A stretch of 64,000 bases of DNA from assembly GCF_050613145.1 (NCBI RefSeq), contig NZ_CP192507.1, positions 2,294,001-2,358,000 of the forward strand. The letters are read 5' to 3'. Shown here one piece after another: positions 9,259-19,288 of this stretch. Numbering within the stretch: position 1 is the first letter of the stretch; every line of letters starts with the position of its first letter. The notes below the pieces were generated by a model. The model made no database searches. It worked only from the letters and a program-made list of their open reading frames with translations, and was not told the DNA's origin. The stretch is from Lysinibacillus_B sp050613145 (GTDB lineage: Bacteria > Bacillota > Bacilli > Bacillales_A > Planococcaceae). The translations under genes and the position numbers were made by a program.

Positions 9259-10437
9259 CTATTGTAATACATCGGTCTCTTCATAATCTATTTTAATAAA
9301 AGCTAGCATTATGCCTATCAACATAAAATTGGATAATAGTGAGCTCCCGCCGTAACTTAAAAATGGTAATGTGACACCTGTCACTGGCAACAGCCCCATT
9401 GTCATGCCAATGTTTTGACATATTTGAAATGCGAACAATCCAATGATGCCAGCGCCCGCTGCATAGGCAAATGTCGAATTCGCCCTCACGATAATCAACA
9501 GAAAACGGTAGATTAATAGAAAGTACAATAAAATGACGAGCGCTCCACCAATAAACCCTAACTCCTCTGCAATCGTGGCGAAAATAAAGTCTGTATGCTT
9601 CTCCGGCACATACACATTATTCCCTAAAACCCCTTTACCTGTTACTTCACCAGACCCAATCGCCAATATCCCCTGTCTCGTTTGATAAGCCGAATCCTCA
9701 TGTTCAAACGGATGCAGCCAGCCATTTATTCTAGAAATTTGGTGCGGTGACAGTTGCCCTACTAGTTGTTCTGAATAAAAATGAGGAAATTGAAAATACG
9801 CAATGATAATCGCAATGAGGATTGTTACAGGTATTAACGCGAATGAAATTAATATTTTTTTGCTAATCGCTGAAAAATAAAGCATCGGTATTAACAATGC
9901 GGCATAAAGCATAATCATGCCCGTATCAGGCTGTTGATAGACGAGCAATATAGGTGGAATCGTCACAGCAGCAATTTTTCCTAACAATAAACAATCTGAC
10001 AGGAATGTTTGATTGTCTGTTTTTTCATGATGGCTCTCTATTAACTTTGCCACGACTAATACAAACGCAACCTTTAAAAATTCAGAAGGCTGAAAAGAGC
10101 CAAGCCATTTAATTTGATACCATGCCTTCGCCTCATTCACAGGCTTCGCAATACTTTCCGGCGCAAAAATTAACCCGATTAACAATAAAACAATTAAGGC
10201 ATAAAAATACCAATCTATTTTCTTTAAATGCTCCATTTTTAAAAAGGCAATCCCTGTCATAAAAGTAAAGCCGATGACGTAAAAAATCATTTGCTTTGTC
10301 ACAAATGAACCTGAATATTGAGTAAATACCTTTGTACTAGAGTAAATAAAGACACAGCTAATAACCCCCAAAATTCCTATATACAACAGGATATACTTAT
10401 CAATATAGCGCTCAATCCCAACGCTCGTCCTCCTCAT
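9259..10437 (-). CDS. FtsW/RodA/SpoVE family glycosyltransferase
   Basis: About 392 residues, around ten membrane helices, and the SEDS-family signatures TDFIFATIAEELGFIGG and the C-terminal FLSYGGSSLLSN. SEDS proteins polymerise lipid II glycan strands. The closest match in feel is RodA. I place the start at ATG 10437 (AAGGCGAAGG just before); an upstream TTG at 10497 would add 20 basic residues. No PBP2 partner is adjacent. Confidence 0.88.
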   Translation of the reverse strand: MRRTSVGIERYIDKYILLYIGILGVISCVFIYSSTKVFTQYSGSFVTKQMIFYVIGFTFMTGIAFLKMEHLKKIDWYFYALIVLLLIGLIFAPESIAKPVNEAKAWYQIKWLGSFQPSEFLKVAFVLVVAKLIESHHEKTDNQTFLSDCLLLGKIAAVTIPPILLVYQQPDTGMIMLYAALLIPMLYFSAISKKILISFALIPVTILIAIIIAYFQFPHFYSEQLVGQLSPHQISRINGWLHPFEHEDSAYQTRQGILAIGSGEVTGKGVLGNNVYVPEKHTDFIFATIAEELGFIGGALVILLYFLLIYRFLLIIVRANSTFAYAAGAGIIGLFAFQICQNIGMTMGLLPVTGVTLPFLSYGGSSLLSNFMLIGIMLAFIKIDYEETDVLQ

Positions 10438-10563
10438 CCTTCGCCTTATTACACACGGTATGTTTGCTTTAGATGAAAAAATACTCTTCAAATACAATAT
10501 ATTTGATTATGTTAAAACCTTGCTAAAGAGCTTCATACTATAAGCTGCTATGTACAAATAAAT

Positions 10564-10591
10564 AAGCCGCTACTCTATTTGAGTAACGGCT
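10564..10591 (-). terminator. Terminator of the YteA gene
   Basis: AGCCGCTACTC (10564-10574) pairs with GAGTAACGGCT (10581-10591) with one mismatch; on the minus strand it is followed by TATTTATTTG. Confidence 0.7.
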
Positions 10592-10616
10592 CGTGATTCT
10601 TTATGCAGCATGATTA

Positions 10617-11303
10617 TTAATCGTCTAAATAATCAAATTGTCGGGCTCGTTCGATTTCCATTCTGGAGACTTGCCCTGTTAATTCATCAATTTCGGAAAT
10701 CGGTAAAGACTCAATTTCTTCATCCATTCCAATTTCCTCGGGGTCATCATACAAGTCATTGTAATCATCAAAATCCCCTTCGAAATCAGACGGTGTTTCG
10801 GACGTTCCATAATGGGCAACTTCTTGGAATGAGTCTTCGTAATCATGGATATCGTCTTTATCATCCCGACCAGCGAAGGAATTATCAACAGCTGGCAATA
10901 TTACTTGTTCTTCCACTGGACGGTCCGTTGGAATATTTCTTGCTTCAGTATGTTCTATACAAAACAACGTATACGGAACTGCACTTAAACGGTCATATGG
11001 AATATCTTCTTGACATTTTGCACACACTCCATACGTACCATCTTCCATTGCCTGTAGTGCTGCATGTACTTTCGCTAATTCATCATCATTATGTGCTTTT
11101 AATGCCATGTCTTTTTCACGTTCATATAATTCCGTTGCTAAATCGGCTGGATGATTGTCGATCGTCGATAATTCATCGACTGAATCGCGTAAACTGCCTT
11201 TGTCTAACAGGTCGTCCTCCCCAACAACCTCTTCTAATGAATTTTTTCGTTCGATTAACATATGTCGTAATTTTGTTTTCTGTTTTTCAGTTAGAATGGC
11301 CAT
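10617..11303 (-). CDS. TraR/DksA-type zinc-finger protein, YteA family
   Basis: 228 residues. An N-terminal coiled coil is followed by a DksA-like zinc finger in which only CAKC (about 118-121) and a later FCIEH cysteine remain, as in the YteA sporulation family of Bacillales. The C-terminal 90 residues are very acidic. AAGGAAGG before ATG 11303 sets the start; a GTG at 11306 is the alternative. Role is likely as an RNA-polymerase-associated regulator in sporulating cells, by family. Confidence 0.83.
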   Translation of the reverse strand: MAILTEKQKTKLRHMLIERKNSLEEVVGEDDLLDKGSLRDSVDELSTIDNHPADLATELYEREKDMALKAHNDDELAKVHAALQAMEDGTYGVCAKCQEDIPYDRLSAVPYTLFCIEHTEARNIPTDRPVEEQVILPAVDNSFAGRDDKDDIHDYEDSFQEVAHYGTSETPSDFEGDFDDYNDLYDDPEEIGMDEEIESLPISEIDELTGQVSRMEIERARQFDYLDD

Positions 11304-11356
11304 CACGTCCTTCCTTTCGTTCGTAGTATGAGCGGATTGACGTGAAGTTATAAATA

Positions 11357-11539
11357 TTATTCGTTTCGCTTGCTATGAATTTGACGAGCATTGATAAAAA
11401 ATGCCGTCCCTAAAATAAATAATACTAAACAAATCCAAAGCGAAATGCCTGCATAGTTATTATGAAAAACGGTTACATTCGTTAAGTTTACGAAAAGCAT
11501 TAAGCCCATCACGACATACATGGCTTTGATAAATTTCAT
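11357..11539 (-). CDS. Small two-helix membrane protein, hypothetical
   Basis: 60 residues with two hydrophobic helices (about 6-24 and 31-49) and a basic C-terminus (NARQIHSKRNE). AGGGGAGGGA upstream of ATG 11539 is a convincing binding site. It lies 50 bases upstream of the YteA gene on the same strand. Function unknown. Confidence 0.6.
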   Translation of the reverse strand: MKFIKAMYVVMGLMLFVNLTNVTVFHNNYAGISLWICLVLFILGTAFFINARQIHSKRNE

Positions 11540-12033
11540 TAGTTCCCTCCCCTTTTCTTTTTCTTAATGGCTTGTTATAAATTTTTTATATTATATAGAG
11601 TCGGATAATATGTTTTGTACTAAATTTAATAACGACCGCGCTATACGCTGTTTGTGAAATACTTGAATCGTTAGCTCCCCGTCTTTTCCACACTAAAACA
11701 AAATCACCGATTACGTTACCATATTATCACAATTTATAACATTGCCTTCATTATTTTCTCAGACGGATCTACTTAAAGTAATAAACCTATCAGTATTTAT
11801 TCGGCATTTTTTATAATAAGATTATGTATCCGCTTGCAGGTATAAATTGCTACTTATGGCTCTTCTCATTTTAACTTATCAAACATCAAAAAGACATAAG
11901 TCCGATACTAAACCGAACTTATGCCTAAAGCTGCATAAAGTGAATAACAAAGTTAATCTGATATCATTTTTATATTAAAACTAATTAATATCTTATATGT
12001 GTTTCACCATACAATTAAAATGCCTGAGCACCG
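11540..12033. other. Intergenic region, mostly featureless
   Basis: AT-rich stretch with no open frame or clear repeat apart from the terminator hairpin at 11893-11925 (CATAAGTCCG with CGAACTTATG, one wobble, then TCTTTTTGAT on the minus strand), which should end the surface-protein transcript. Confidence 0.6.
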
Positions 12034-15000
12034 TTAGTTGTTAGTTTCCACATTATCATTGATTAATGTAAGAGCTCTGTGCAGGAAAGCTACGAACTGC
12101 GCACGTGTTAACTGAGCCTCTGGGTTAAAATCACCCTTACTACCGAACGCAATGCCATGTGCTTTTAACGCTGCAATATATTCAAATGCCCAATGTGTAG
12201 ATGATACATCGTTAAATCCTTCTGCGCCTGTTAATGGTAAATTTAGTGCTAGCGCTAACAGTTTTGCCATTTGAGCACGTGTAATTTGAACGTTCGGATT
12301 GAAATTACCATTCACTCCATCAACAAGACCCGCTTGCTGTACTAACATAATCGATTCGTAATACGGATGGCTAGTCGGAACATCATTAAAGGCTACAGGA
12401 TTCCTTTTTGGTTCTAACTGTAGTACACGTGCCAGTATAACAGCCACGTGTTGACGTGTAATGGACTCATTTGGTCTAAACTGCCCATCCGGATACCCTG
12501 TTATAAACCCTTGTCTTGCAAAATCAGCAATTAGTTCACTCGCCCAATGATCTGCTGGTATATCCGAAAATGTCACATTGTTTATCGGCTTTTCTGGTTG
12601 TTCCGGCTTTGGTGTTGGTGTAGGGCTTGGTTGCTCTGGCTTTGGTGTCGGTGTTGGATTTGGCTGTTCCGGCTTTGGTGTCGGTGTTGGATTTGGTGGT
12701 TCAGGTGTTGGACCTGGATTAGAACCGCCACCAGATGTATTATCTAACGTCCATATCGCATACAACATCAGATCAGTCGTGCCTATTGGCATAGTTTGAC
12801 CCTCTCTATATGTTGTACCTGTACCATCCTGTTTTGTATTCCAGCCTAAGAAACTATAACCTGTGTTTGCCAACTGCCCTGTATTGCCTTTAATCGTTAT
12901 GATGTCTTGTGCTTGATAACGATTAGCATCCATTGGCACTTGTCCACTTGTGGCACCATTTCCATCATACGTAACAGCTAAAAGTGGACCTTTTATTGTA
13001 AACGAGATTGTTACATTATTACCTGCACCGTCCGTTACGACTAATGTATAACTTCCCTTATTACTGATTGTCGTACCGCTTGTAAATGGACTACCATTTA
13101 GCGTTGCCGTTCCTTCATTGTAAGTAACTGTTACATCCTTATCATAGACTTTATTATTTTCCACACCTGTCACTACTGGTGAGGTTTGATCTATTTTAAA
13201 TGATACGGTCGTCTTATTCCCTGACTCATCTGTTACAGTTAAAATGTAATCCCCGTCAGTGCTTACTACAGTTCCACTTGTAAATAGCTTTCCATTCAGT
13301 GTAGCGGCTCCCTTATTATAAGTAATCGTTACATCTGCATTGTATACTTCATTATTCATCACACCTGTTACCATAATAGGAGTCTGATCTAATATAATCG
13401 TAGCAGAATAAGCAGATGAACTATTACCTGCTACATCCTTTAACTGCATATACACTGTTTTTGTCCCCTCGCCAGATAGCAATGTATACGGTTTAGTAGA
13501 AGCGAATGGCTCCCATCCACCCCATGTCACATTATCATTAGAAAAACGCATTTCGATTGGTCCATTTGCATCTATTCCTGTTAACGATAACGTTACATTT
13601 TCTGTATTTGTACTGGAAGCTCCGTTATTGATCGCTAGTGTTCCCGTCGGCGGTGTTTGGTCTAGAATAATGCTATTAGAAAAAGAGGATGTATTACTTG
13701 CTGCATCCCTTAACTGCACATAAACCGTTTTTGCTCCTTCACCAGCTGATAATGTCCAGCTTTTGCTTGAACTAAATGCCTCCCATCCACTCCATGTCAC
13801 ATCATCATTAGAAAAGCGCATTTCGATTGGTCCATTTGCATCTGTTCCCGTTAATGATAGCGTTACATTTTCTGTGTTTGTACCGGTAGCTCCGTTATTG
13901 ATAGCTAGCGTTCCTGCTGGAGGTGTTTTATCTATTTTAAAGGACACTGTTGTCGTATTCCCCGCTGGATCTGTTACAACTAATGTGTAATCTCCATCAG
14001 AACTTACTGTAGCTCCACTTGTAAATGCGGTTCCATTCAATGTTGCGGTCCCTTCATTAAAAGATATTGTAACATCTGTATTATATACTCCGTTATTTGC
14101 TATACCTGTCACTACGGGTGGGGTGGTATCTAAGTTAATTGAACCTGAAGTTGTTACCCCTACATTATCTGCCATATCCCTTAACTGCATATAAACCATT
14201 TTTGTTCCATCACCTGCTGATAATGTCCAGCTTTTACTTGAACTAAACGGCTCCCATGCACTCCATGTTATGTTATCGGAAGAAAAACGCATTTCAATTG
14301 GTCCGTTTGCATCTGTTCCCGTTAGCGATAACGTTACATTTTCTGTATTTGTACTAGCAGCTTCGTTATTGATAGAAAGAGTTCCTGTTGGCGGCGTTTT
14401 ATCCATTTTAAAGGACACTGTTGTCGTATTCCCTGCTGTATCTGTTACAACTAATGTATAATTACCTTCAGAGTTTACTATAGTTCCACTTGTAAATGCG
14501 GCTCCATTCAATGTTGCCGTTCCTTCATTAAAAGATATTGTGACGTCGTTATTATACACTCCGTCACTTGCTACACCTGTCACTACGGGGGGGGTATTGT
14601 CTAACACATTAATCGTAAATGACTTTATCAAAGTATTGGCAGCCGAATCTGTTACAGTAATGGCAATATTATAAGAACTTTTAGCTGAATAATTAAATAC
14701 CGTGTTTGTTTTTAGTTCGCTTCCAACAATGCTAAAAGCTGATGCACCTGTACCTGATAAAGAGTAAGTAAACGTGTCACCCTGATCTGGATCAACAGCA
14801 CTTAAAGTTCCGACTGAAGTGCCTACCGGTTGCTGTTCCCTAATACTACTATTAGTTAAAGTAATATCGGTTGGGGAGGTGTTTAGTGGAGGTGTTGGAT
14901 TGGCGATTGTGAATTCTAAAAAAGTGACATCCCACACGCCTCCTCTATCTGTCGTAACAGTAATGACGAAATAATTAATACCTTTTATATTTACATTAAC

Positions 15001-15435
15001 CGTATAATATCGTTTGCCCTTAATAGAGTTTTCAGTATGCTCCCCTTTTAGATTATGATTTAAATCATATCCTTTTATATTAATTGTGTATAAATTAGGA
15101 TTGATAAATGTATCTAACTTTAGCTGTGTTAAGTCAAACGTTCCTCCCGTAAATTCTTCACCAGCTGAAATGGTTACGGAATCTGGTCCCAATCCCGAAT
15201 TATATAAATAACGACCTGGCGGAAAATCGTGGTCAGAAGAAAATTCGAACGGAGCACCAGTTACAACAAACCCATCATTTGAATTTAATAACCAGTTCTC
15301 TTGTGTTAAATCTTGAGTTAAATTTGGGTAACTAGCAGCTTTTACTTTAACTGGCGTGATAAATGATACTACTTGTAATTGAGAAAATAACACAAGTATA
15401 AAACATAGAAAGAGTTTTACTATTTTTTTATTCAT
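12034..15435 (-). CDS. SLH-anchored surface protein with repeated Ig-like modules
   Basis: 1133 residues. Signal peptide 1-34 (cut near VKAA-S). N-terminal domain to about 180. Cadherin-like domain about 186-279. Then two alternating repeat types: type A, beginning VVTGV and ending TVSFK (about 282-348, 440-505, 688-752, 753-815), and type B, about 85 residues with TENVTLSLTG and GPIEMRFS (about 349-435, 507-590, 597-682). An InlB-type domain follows (about 819-897, VTYDGNGA to GWNTK), a Pro/Thr linker with an 11-residue repeat (905-950), and three SLH domains (about 954-997, 1014-1057, 1073-1116). SLH domains bind pyruvylated wall polymer, so it is exported and held at the S-layer. Ligand unknown. 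The repeats are near-identical in DNA too. Confidence 0.93.
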   Translation of the reverse strand: MNKKIVKLFLCFILVLFSQLQVVSFITPVKVKAASYPNLTQDLTQENWLLNSNDGFVVTGAPFEFSSDHDFPPGRYLYNSGLGPDSVTISAGEEFTGGTFDLTQLKLDTFINPNLYTINIKGYDLNHNLKGEHTENSIKGKRYYTVNVNIKGINYFVITVTTDRGGVWDVTFLEFTIANPTPPLNTSPTDITLTNSSIREQQPVGTSVGTLSAVDPDQGDTFTYSLSGTGASAFSIVGSELKTNTVFNYSAKSSYNIAITVTDSAANTLIKSFTINVLDNTPPVVTGVASDGVYNNDVTISFNEGTATLNGAAFTSGTIVNSEGNYTLVVTDTAGNTTTVSFKMDKTPPTGTLSINNEAASTNTENVTLSLTGTDANGPIEMRFSSDNITWSAWEPFSSSKSWTLSAGDGTKMVYMQLRDMADNVGVTTSGSINLDTTPPVVTGIANNGVYNTDVTISFNEGTATLNGTAFTSGATVSSDGDYTLVVTDPAGNTTTVSFKIDKTPPAGTLAINNGATGTNTENVTLSLTGTDANGPIEMRFSNDDVTWSGWEAFSSSKSWTLSAGEGAKTVYVQLRDAASNTSSFSNSIILDQTPPTGTLAINNGASSTNTENVTLSLTGIDANGPIEMRFSNDNVTWGGWEPFASTKPYTLLSGEGTKTVYMQLKDVAGNSSSAYSATIILDQTPIMVTGVMNNEVYNADVTITYNKGAATLNGKLFTSGTVVSTDGDYILTVTDESGNKTTVSFKIDQTSPVVTGVENNKVYDKDVTVTYNEGTATLNGSPFTSGTTISNKGSYTLVVTDGAGNNVTISFTIKGPLLAVTYDGNGATSGQVPMDANRYQAQDIITIKGNTGQLANTGYSFLGWNTKQDGTGTTYREGQTMPIGTTDLMLYAIWTLDNTSGGGSNPGPTPEPPNPTPTPKPEQPNPTPTPKPEQPSPTPTPKPEQPEKPINNVTFSDIPADHWASELIADFARQGFITGYPDGQFRPNESITRQHVAVILARVLQLEPKRNPVAFNDVPTSHPYYESIMLVQQAGLVDGVNGNFNPNVQITRAQMAKLLALALNLPLTGAEGFNDVSSTHWAFEYIAALKAHGIAFGSKGDFNPEAQLTRAQFVAFLHRALTLINDNVETNN

Positions 15436-15485
15436 AAATTACAAATTTCCCCACCTTCCTCTACCTGATTTTGTTCAAAGCCTAT

Positions 15486-16098
15486 TCAACTTCGAGGTGG
15501 AAATTCTCCATCCAAATAAATAATGAAATTTACTGCTAGATACGGTTGCATATTATTGTGCGACTGATTTCCTCCTGTACTGCCTAAAGCTAATGAACTC
15601 ATTGGACTATTTATCTCTGTTGAATAAAGATTGGTACTCCCTCTACCACTTTTCCCTGACCAAATGGCATTTTGTGGTTCTATTGTGTCTGGTGTGTTAT
15701 TACAATTCGGAATATGACGATGGCTAGGTAGTTCACTAACCTTTTGACCAAACATTATTCAACGGACTATTTGTTGCCGCCTCCGCGTTATAAGCGACGA
15801 CTTGATGTGTATGAGCTGGAAGTTGCCCAGTTATTAGCGTTACTGTTTCTGATCCACCTTTTTGTCCTATAGCATGTGTCGTACCAGTTGCTAAATTTGT
15901 ACCTTGATGTATCACAACTCTACTTTGATAATCAGGTAACGCAAATGTCATTTGCCCATCTCCACAATATGTCGTACCAATAAGGGCATATAATGCATCA
16001 TTTTCCACTATCGATAATAATTGACCATTACAAAATGCCCACCCCTGTGGTGCATAGTCACCCGCAAACAAATGAATCTCTCCTAGATACGCTTCCAT
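15486..16098 (-). pseudogene. Microcystin-dependent protein/phage tail-collar type, frameshifted and probably chimeric
   Basis: The first part (ATG 16098 behind GGAGGTG) reads EAYLGEIHLFAGDYAPQGWA, the tail-collar fold opening, and runs to NNVWSKG at a stop near 15736. The second part, in another frame from about 15755, reads VSELPSHRH... and ends NNMQPYLAVNFIIYLDGEFP, the normal family C-terminus. Both parts carry the LPxHxH block that occurs once per normal protein (ITGQLPAHTH and SELPSHRH), so this looks like two neighbouring paralogues fused by deletion rather than a simple frameshift. Family proteins are about 170-180 residues and exported or surface-associated; role unknown. Confidence 0.75.
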
Positions 16099-16162
16099 TG
16101 TCAACACCTCCACTTTTCTAAATAGTCAGTCCTTTAGACATACTCCTCTTACTACGTTACCT

Positions 16163-16412
16163 TCATAACCACTCCATGTGCATCTCATCCAGTAAGTGTC
16201 TTACCTTCTTATTTTTATAAATGAGAATTTCTATTTCTAGGGTAATGCATTTCATAGGAACGTCGCTGACATAAAAATTACGTATGTAGAAATTGAGAGA
16301 CGGTCTTTTTTTCTCATCTCCACGATTCTACTTCAGGTTTTCTTGAACTTGCATACACATTAAACAAACGCTCTGCATTTTCAGTAAATTTATCTATTAT
16401 TAAAGTTTTCAA
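16163..16412 (-). pseudogene. Remnants of one or two genes next to the tail-collar gene
   Basis: A TTG at 16412 behind GGTGGAGGTGA starts 32 codons, LKTLIIDKFTENAERLFNVY and so on, ending at TGA 16314. I recall this opening from acetyltransferase-like genes in tail-collar gene clusters, but that is from memory. From about 16313 to 16163 another frame continues with SDVPMKCITLEIEILIYKN and ends EMHMEWL. The join suggests internal deletion. Both pieces point to a decayed cluster. Confidence 0.4.
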
Positions 16413-16607
16413 TCACCTCCACCGAAATTGTAAAGGGTAAATATTAAAAATAGGTTAAACTGGATAAGATATTTTAAAAACGGTAAATATTTCCCCCTTT
16501 CCGTAGGTAAACCAACAAGTGCGTTGAAAGTAGCAGCCACTAAAATGGTACTATATGTTTAGGAATTCACTCATTTGAAGTTGTATATTTGGATCGAAAT
16601 AAAAAAT

Positions 16608-16641
16608 GTTATTCTCTCATCTCAATTGATGAAAGAATAAC
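16608..16641 (-). terminator. Terminator hairpin on the minus strand
   Basis: GTTATTCTCTCATC (16608-16621) pairs with GATGAAAGAATAAC (16628-16641) with one mismatch, followed on the minus strand by ATTTTTTATTT. It would end the ABC/hydrolase transcript 270 bases past the hydrolase stop. Confidence 0.6.
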
Positions 16642-16684
16642 ATGCTAATAAGCAAGTACAGGAATCGACCTTGAGCTTACTAAC

Positions 16685-16860
16685 TTATAGAAGAATAATA
16701 TTTAATTTCTCCACTACTTTCAGCTTGTCTAACGTTTTACCTGTTATCGCAAAACGATATGTATTTTCATAAGAACCGTCTAGTGTAATAAGTATCACTC
16801 TCTATCGTCCTTTTCTAAAAAACCTCTTTCAGGAAAAGTAACTTCTTTATTTTGTAAACA
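16685..16860 (-). pseudogene. Short frameshifted coding remnant
   Basis: One frame gives KEVTFPERGFLEKDDRE and stops; the overlapping next frame gives VILITLDGSYENTYRFAITG and on to KLNIILL before TAA at 16685. The two read as a continuous protein-like sequence across a frameshift at about 16797. No start is seen. Family unknown. Confidence 0.3.
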
Positions 16861-16908
16861 TACTTACAACTATTCAAACCTCACTCTAAATCACCCAAGG
16901 AATTATTG

Positions 16909-17838
16909 CTAAGTATTGCAAAGTGAAGTGATTATTTTATTAAATTTATCAGGTTCTTCAAAATTAGGAAAGTGAGCAGATTCTTCAAAGATTATTAATT
17001 CTTTTTTGGGGGACTTTAATTTTTCAAAATACTCATTTACAAGCGATCTTGATATTTGATAGTCATAGATTCCATGAATAAAATAAATAGGTATTTTGAA
17101 ATTATATGAATTCTGAAATAAGTTAATTTCTTTAGTCATCGGAAATAGTGACCTAGAGCTATAGATCAACCCTTTACAATATTCTAATTTATTTTTCAAG
17201 CTATATAATGGAAAAGAAAATATTTTTCCAATTATAAAATAGGTAGGTAATGGTTTTCTCGTTAATCCTATTTGGTATCGTTTTAAAAGTCTCCCTTTCA
17301 CATTTTTCATATAATGATTAGATAACTTCTTTACACTATTCGTATTTTTCTTTAACAACCTTTTACCTTTATAATCTTTTTTCTCTTTACAAACTTTCAA
17401 TAAATCATCGTAAATTCTTCGTTCAGATTCTTTAACATTAGTTATTTGTGAAATACCAATATACGAGGAATAGTATTCTGGCTGTGCTTGAACTGCTTTA
17501 ATACCTAAATAAGTGCCAAAGGAGTGTGCAACTAATATAATATTCTTCTTATTATATTTTTTAATTAAGTGCTTAGTAATATCAAGAACATCTTCAATTA
17601 AAAGGTCTAAAGATAACTTGGATTTCTTATTGAATGATAATCCACAGCCTCTATGGTCGTAATAGCAAATATTAAACTCACATAAATATGAGGCATTTAG
17701 CTGAGATTGAAAAATAGGGTATTCTGGACTTCCTGGCCCTCCATGTAAATAAAGAATAACTGGCGCTTTTTTATTTTGTTCACACATAATATATCCTTGC
17801 GCAATATTATTAATTATGATCGTCTCTTTTTTAATCAT
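16909..17838 (-). CDS. Alpha/beta hydrolase, proline-iminopeptidase-like
   Basis: 309 residues. Oxyanion motif HGGPGSPEYP (about 34-43), nucleophile elbow VAHSFGTYLG (Ser about 107), and a C-terminal His in SAHFPNFEEP. The HGGPG motif is typical of the S33 peptidase group. No signal peptide. AAAGGAG before ATG 17838. Last gene of the operon TetR target, ATPase, permease, hydrolase; the context suggests handling of a toxic or peptide-like compound together with the exporter, which is inference. Confidence 0.8.
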   Translation of the reverse strand: MIKKETIIINNIAQGYIMCEQNKKAPVILYLHGGPGSPEYPIFQSQLNASYLCEFNICYYDHRGCGLSFNKKSKLSLDLLIEDVLDITKHLIKKYNKKNIILVAHSFGTYLGIKAVQAQPEYYSSYIGISQITNVKESERRIYDDLLKVCKEKKDYKGKRLLKKNTNSVKKLSNHYMKNVKGRLLKRYQIGLTRKPLPTYFIIGKIFSFPLYSLKNKLEYCKGLIYSSRSLFPMTKEINLFQNSYNFKIPIYFIHGIYDYQISRSLVNEYFEKLKSPKKELIIFEESAHFPNFEEPDKFNKIITSLCNT

Positions 17839-17843
17839 ATGTT

Positions 17844-18557
17844 CTACTCCTTTAATTCCATACCATCGACTTGTTCCGATTGTTTAATGATTGTAAAAAG
17901 AATGATGATGTAAAATATGATAGTAACAAAATTCAATATTGTAGCATTACCAATGGTTACTATGTTACAAAAAATGATACTAATAATAACAGATGAAATA
18001 ATAGTTGTTGGCAGCGAACGATTTATAAATCCAATTCGCATCGCTATTAAACCTACTAAAACAGCTTGCAAAGCTACCAGGGTAATATTTGGTAATACAG
18101 AAATTAATAGCTGCCAAGTAAATACATCATTCTCCATAATCGGCATAATTGACTCAGTCAACATAAAAAATAAGTAGACGAATAGCTGTGATGTAATAGA
18201 AAATAAAAGTGTAAGAGTAACACATAAAATAACCTTAGAGAAAAACACTTTCTTACGGCTGACTGGATATAAGGACAATAGGAAGAAGGAATCTCCTTTA
18301 TATTCCTCAATAATATATTTTGAAAACAACACTGAAGAAAAAACAGAGAAACTTACGAGTGAAATTAGATTAATCATATTAAAGACATATGCATATGTGG
18401 TAATTGCAGCATTCACTTTTGCTTCTTCTGGCTTAATATGTGAGACTAAAGCAAAAAAATAACTTAGTCCAAGAATTACAATAGATAAAATAACAAAGCT
18501 TACAATGTACGAATGAATTGGGTTTCTTTTATATTCTAATTTAATTAATTGCATCAT
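17844..18557 (-). CDS. ABC transporter permease
   Basis: About 237 residues with six hydrophobic segments, an ABC-2 type permease. ATG 18557 overlaps the stop of the ATPase as ATGA, giving translational coupling; seven further codons upstream are open but unneeded. Five bases separate it from the hydrolase. Confidence 0.8.
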   Translation of the reverse strand: MMQLIKLEYKRNPIHSYIVSFVILSIVILGLSYFFALVSHIKPEEAKVNAAITTYAYVFNMINLISLVSFSVFSSVLFSKYIIEEYKGDSFFLLSLYPVSRKKVFFSKVILCVTLTLLFSITSQLFVYLFFMLTESIMPIMENDVFTWQLLISVLPNITLVALQAVLVGLIAMRIGFINRSLPTTIISSVIISIIFCNIVTIGNATILNFVTIIFYIIILFTIIKQSEQVDGMELKE

Positions 18558-19276
18558 ATATTTGACGCTCCCATACATTTAATTAAAAACGATTCCACAT
18601 TCTCTTTATATTTAGATACAATTTCTTCTTTTTCTTCTGCTAATACAATCTTTCCATCTCGTAAAATGAGCACATGGTCTGACACGGCCATTACTTCATT
18701 TAATATATGACTTGAAAATAATATTGTCATCGATTTTTCCAAAGCAAGTTTCTTAAAGAGATTTCTCATATCTTTAATACCTATTGGATCTAATCCATTC
18801 ATAGGTTCGTCCAGTATCAACACTTTTGGTTGATGAACGATCGCTCTTGCAATCGCTAATCGCTGCTTCATTCCTAAAGAGTATTTAGAAACCTTCTTTT
18901 CTATCTCATTCGTTAACCCTACACAACTGAGTGCTTCTTCTATTAAAACTTGATGTTCATTATCACCAAAGCCCATGTAACTTAAATGGATAGAAAGATT
19001 CTCGCGTGCTGATAAGTAAGTATAAAGCTTTGGTTGTTCAATTGTAGCACCTACTAAACGAAGAACTTGTTGGCGTTCTTCTTTAGAATTTTTCCCGCAA
19101 ATTTTTGCATATCCTTTACTAGGCGTTAGTAATCCAAGCAGTATTTTAAATAACGTTGTTTTGCCTGCACCATTTCTCCCTAGCAATCCATATATTTTAT
19201 TTTCCCCCTTAAAACTACATGAATCCAATACCGTATAGCCCTCAAAACTTTTCGTTATATTATTAATCTCAATCAT
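18554..19276 (-). CDS. ABC transporter ATP-binding protein
   Basis: 240 residues: Walker A GRNGAGKTT (about 34-42), signature KYSLGMKQR (about 130-138), Walker B VLILDEPMNGLDP (about 151-163). It resembles the BcrA/lantibiotic-immunity type that pairs with a single-type permease. AGGAGG lies 6 bases before ATG 19276 and directly abuts the TetR operator, so repression would block this operon. Confidence 0.88.
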   Translation of the reverse strand: MIEINNITKSFEGYTVLDSCSFKGENKIYGLLGRNGAGKTTLFKILLGLLTPSKGYAKICGKNSKEERQQVLRLVGATIEQPKLYTYLSARENLSIHLSYMGFGDNEHQVLIEEALSCVGLTNEIEKKVSKYSLGMKQRLAIARAIVHQPKVLILDEPMNGLDPIGIKDMRNLFKKLALEKSMTILFSSHILNEVMAVSDHVLILRDGKIVLAEEKEEIVSKYKENVESFLIKCMGASNI

Positions 19277-19288
19277 ATTTACCTCCTA

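Noticed and set aside
10610..11326. 238-codon open frame on the plus strand
   Set aside because: It is the antisense of the acidic YteA gene; the His/Leu-rich product has no family character and no binding site.
15486..16113. Evidence for a prophage
   Set aside because: Tail-collar-type proteins of this kind occur in bacterial genomes outside phages and no other phage gene is near.
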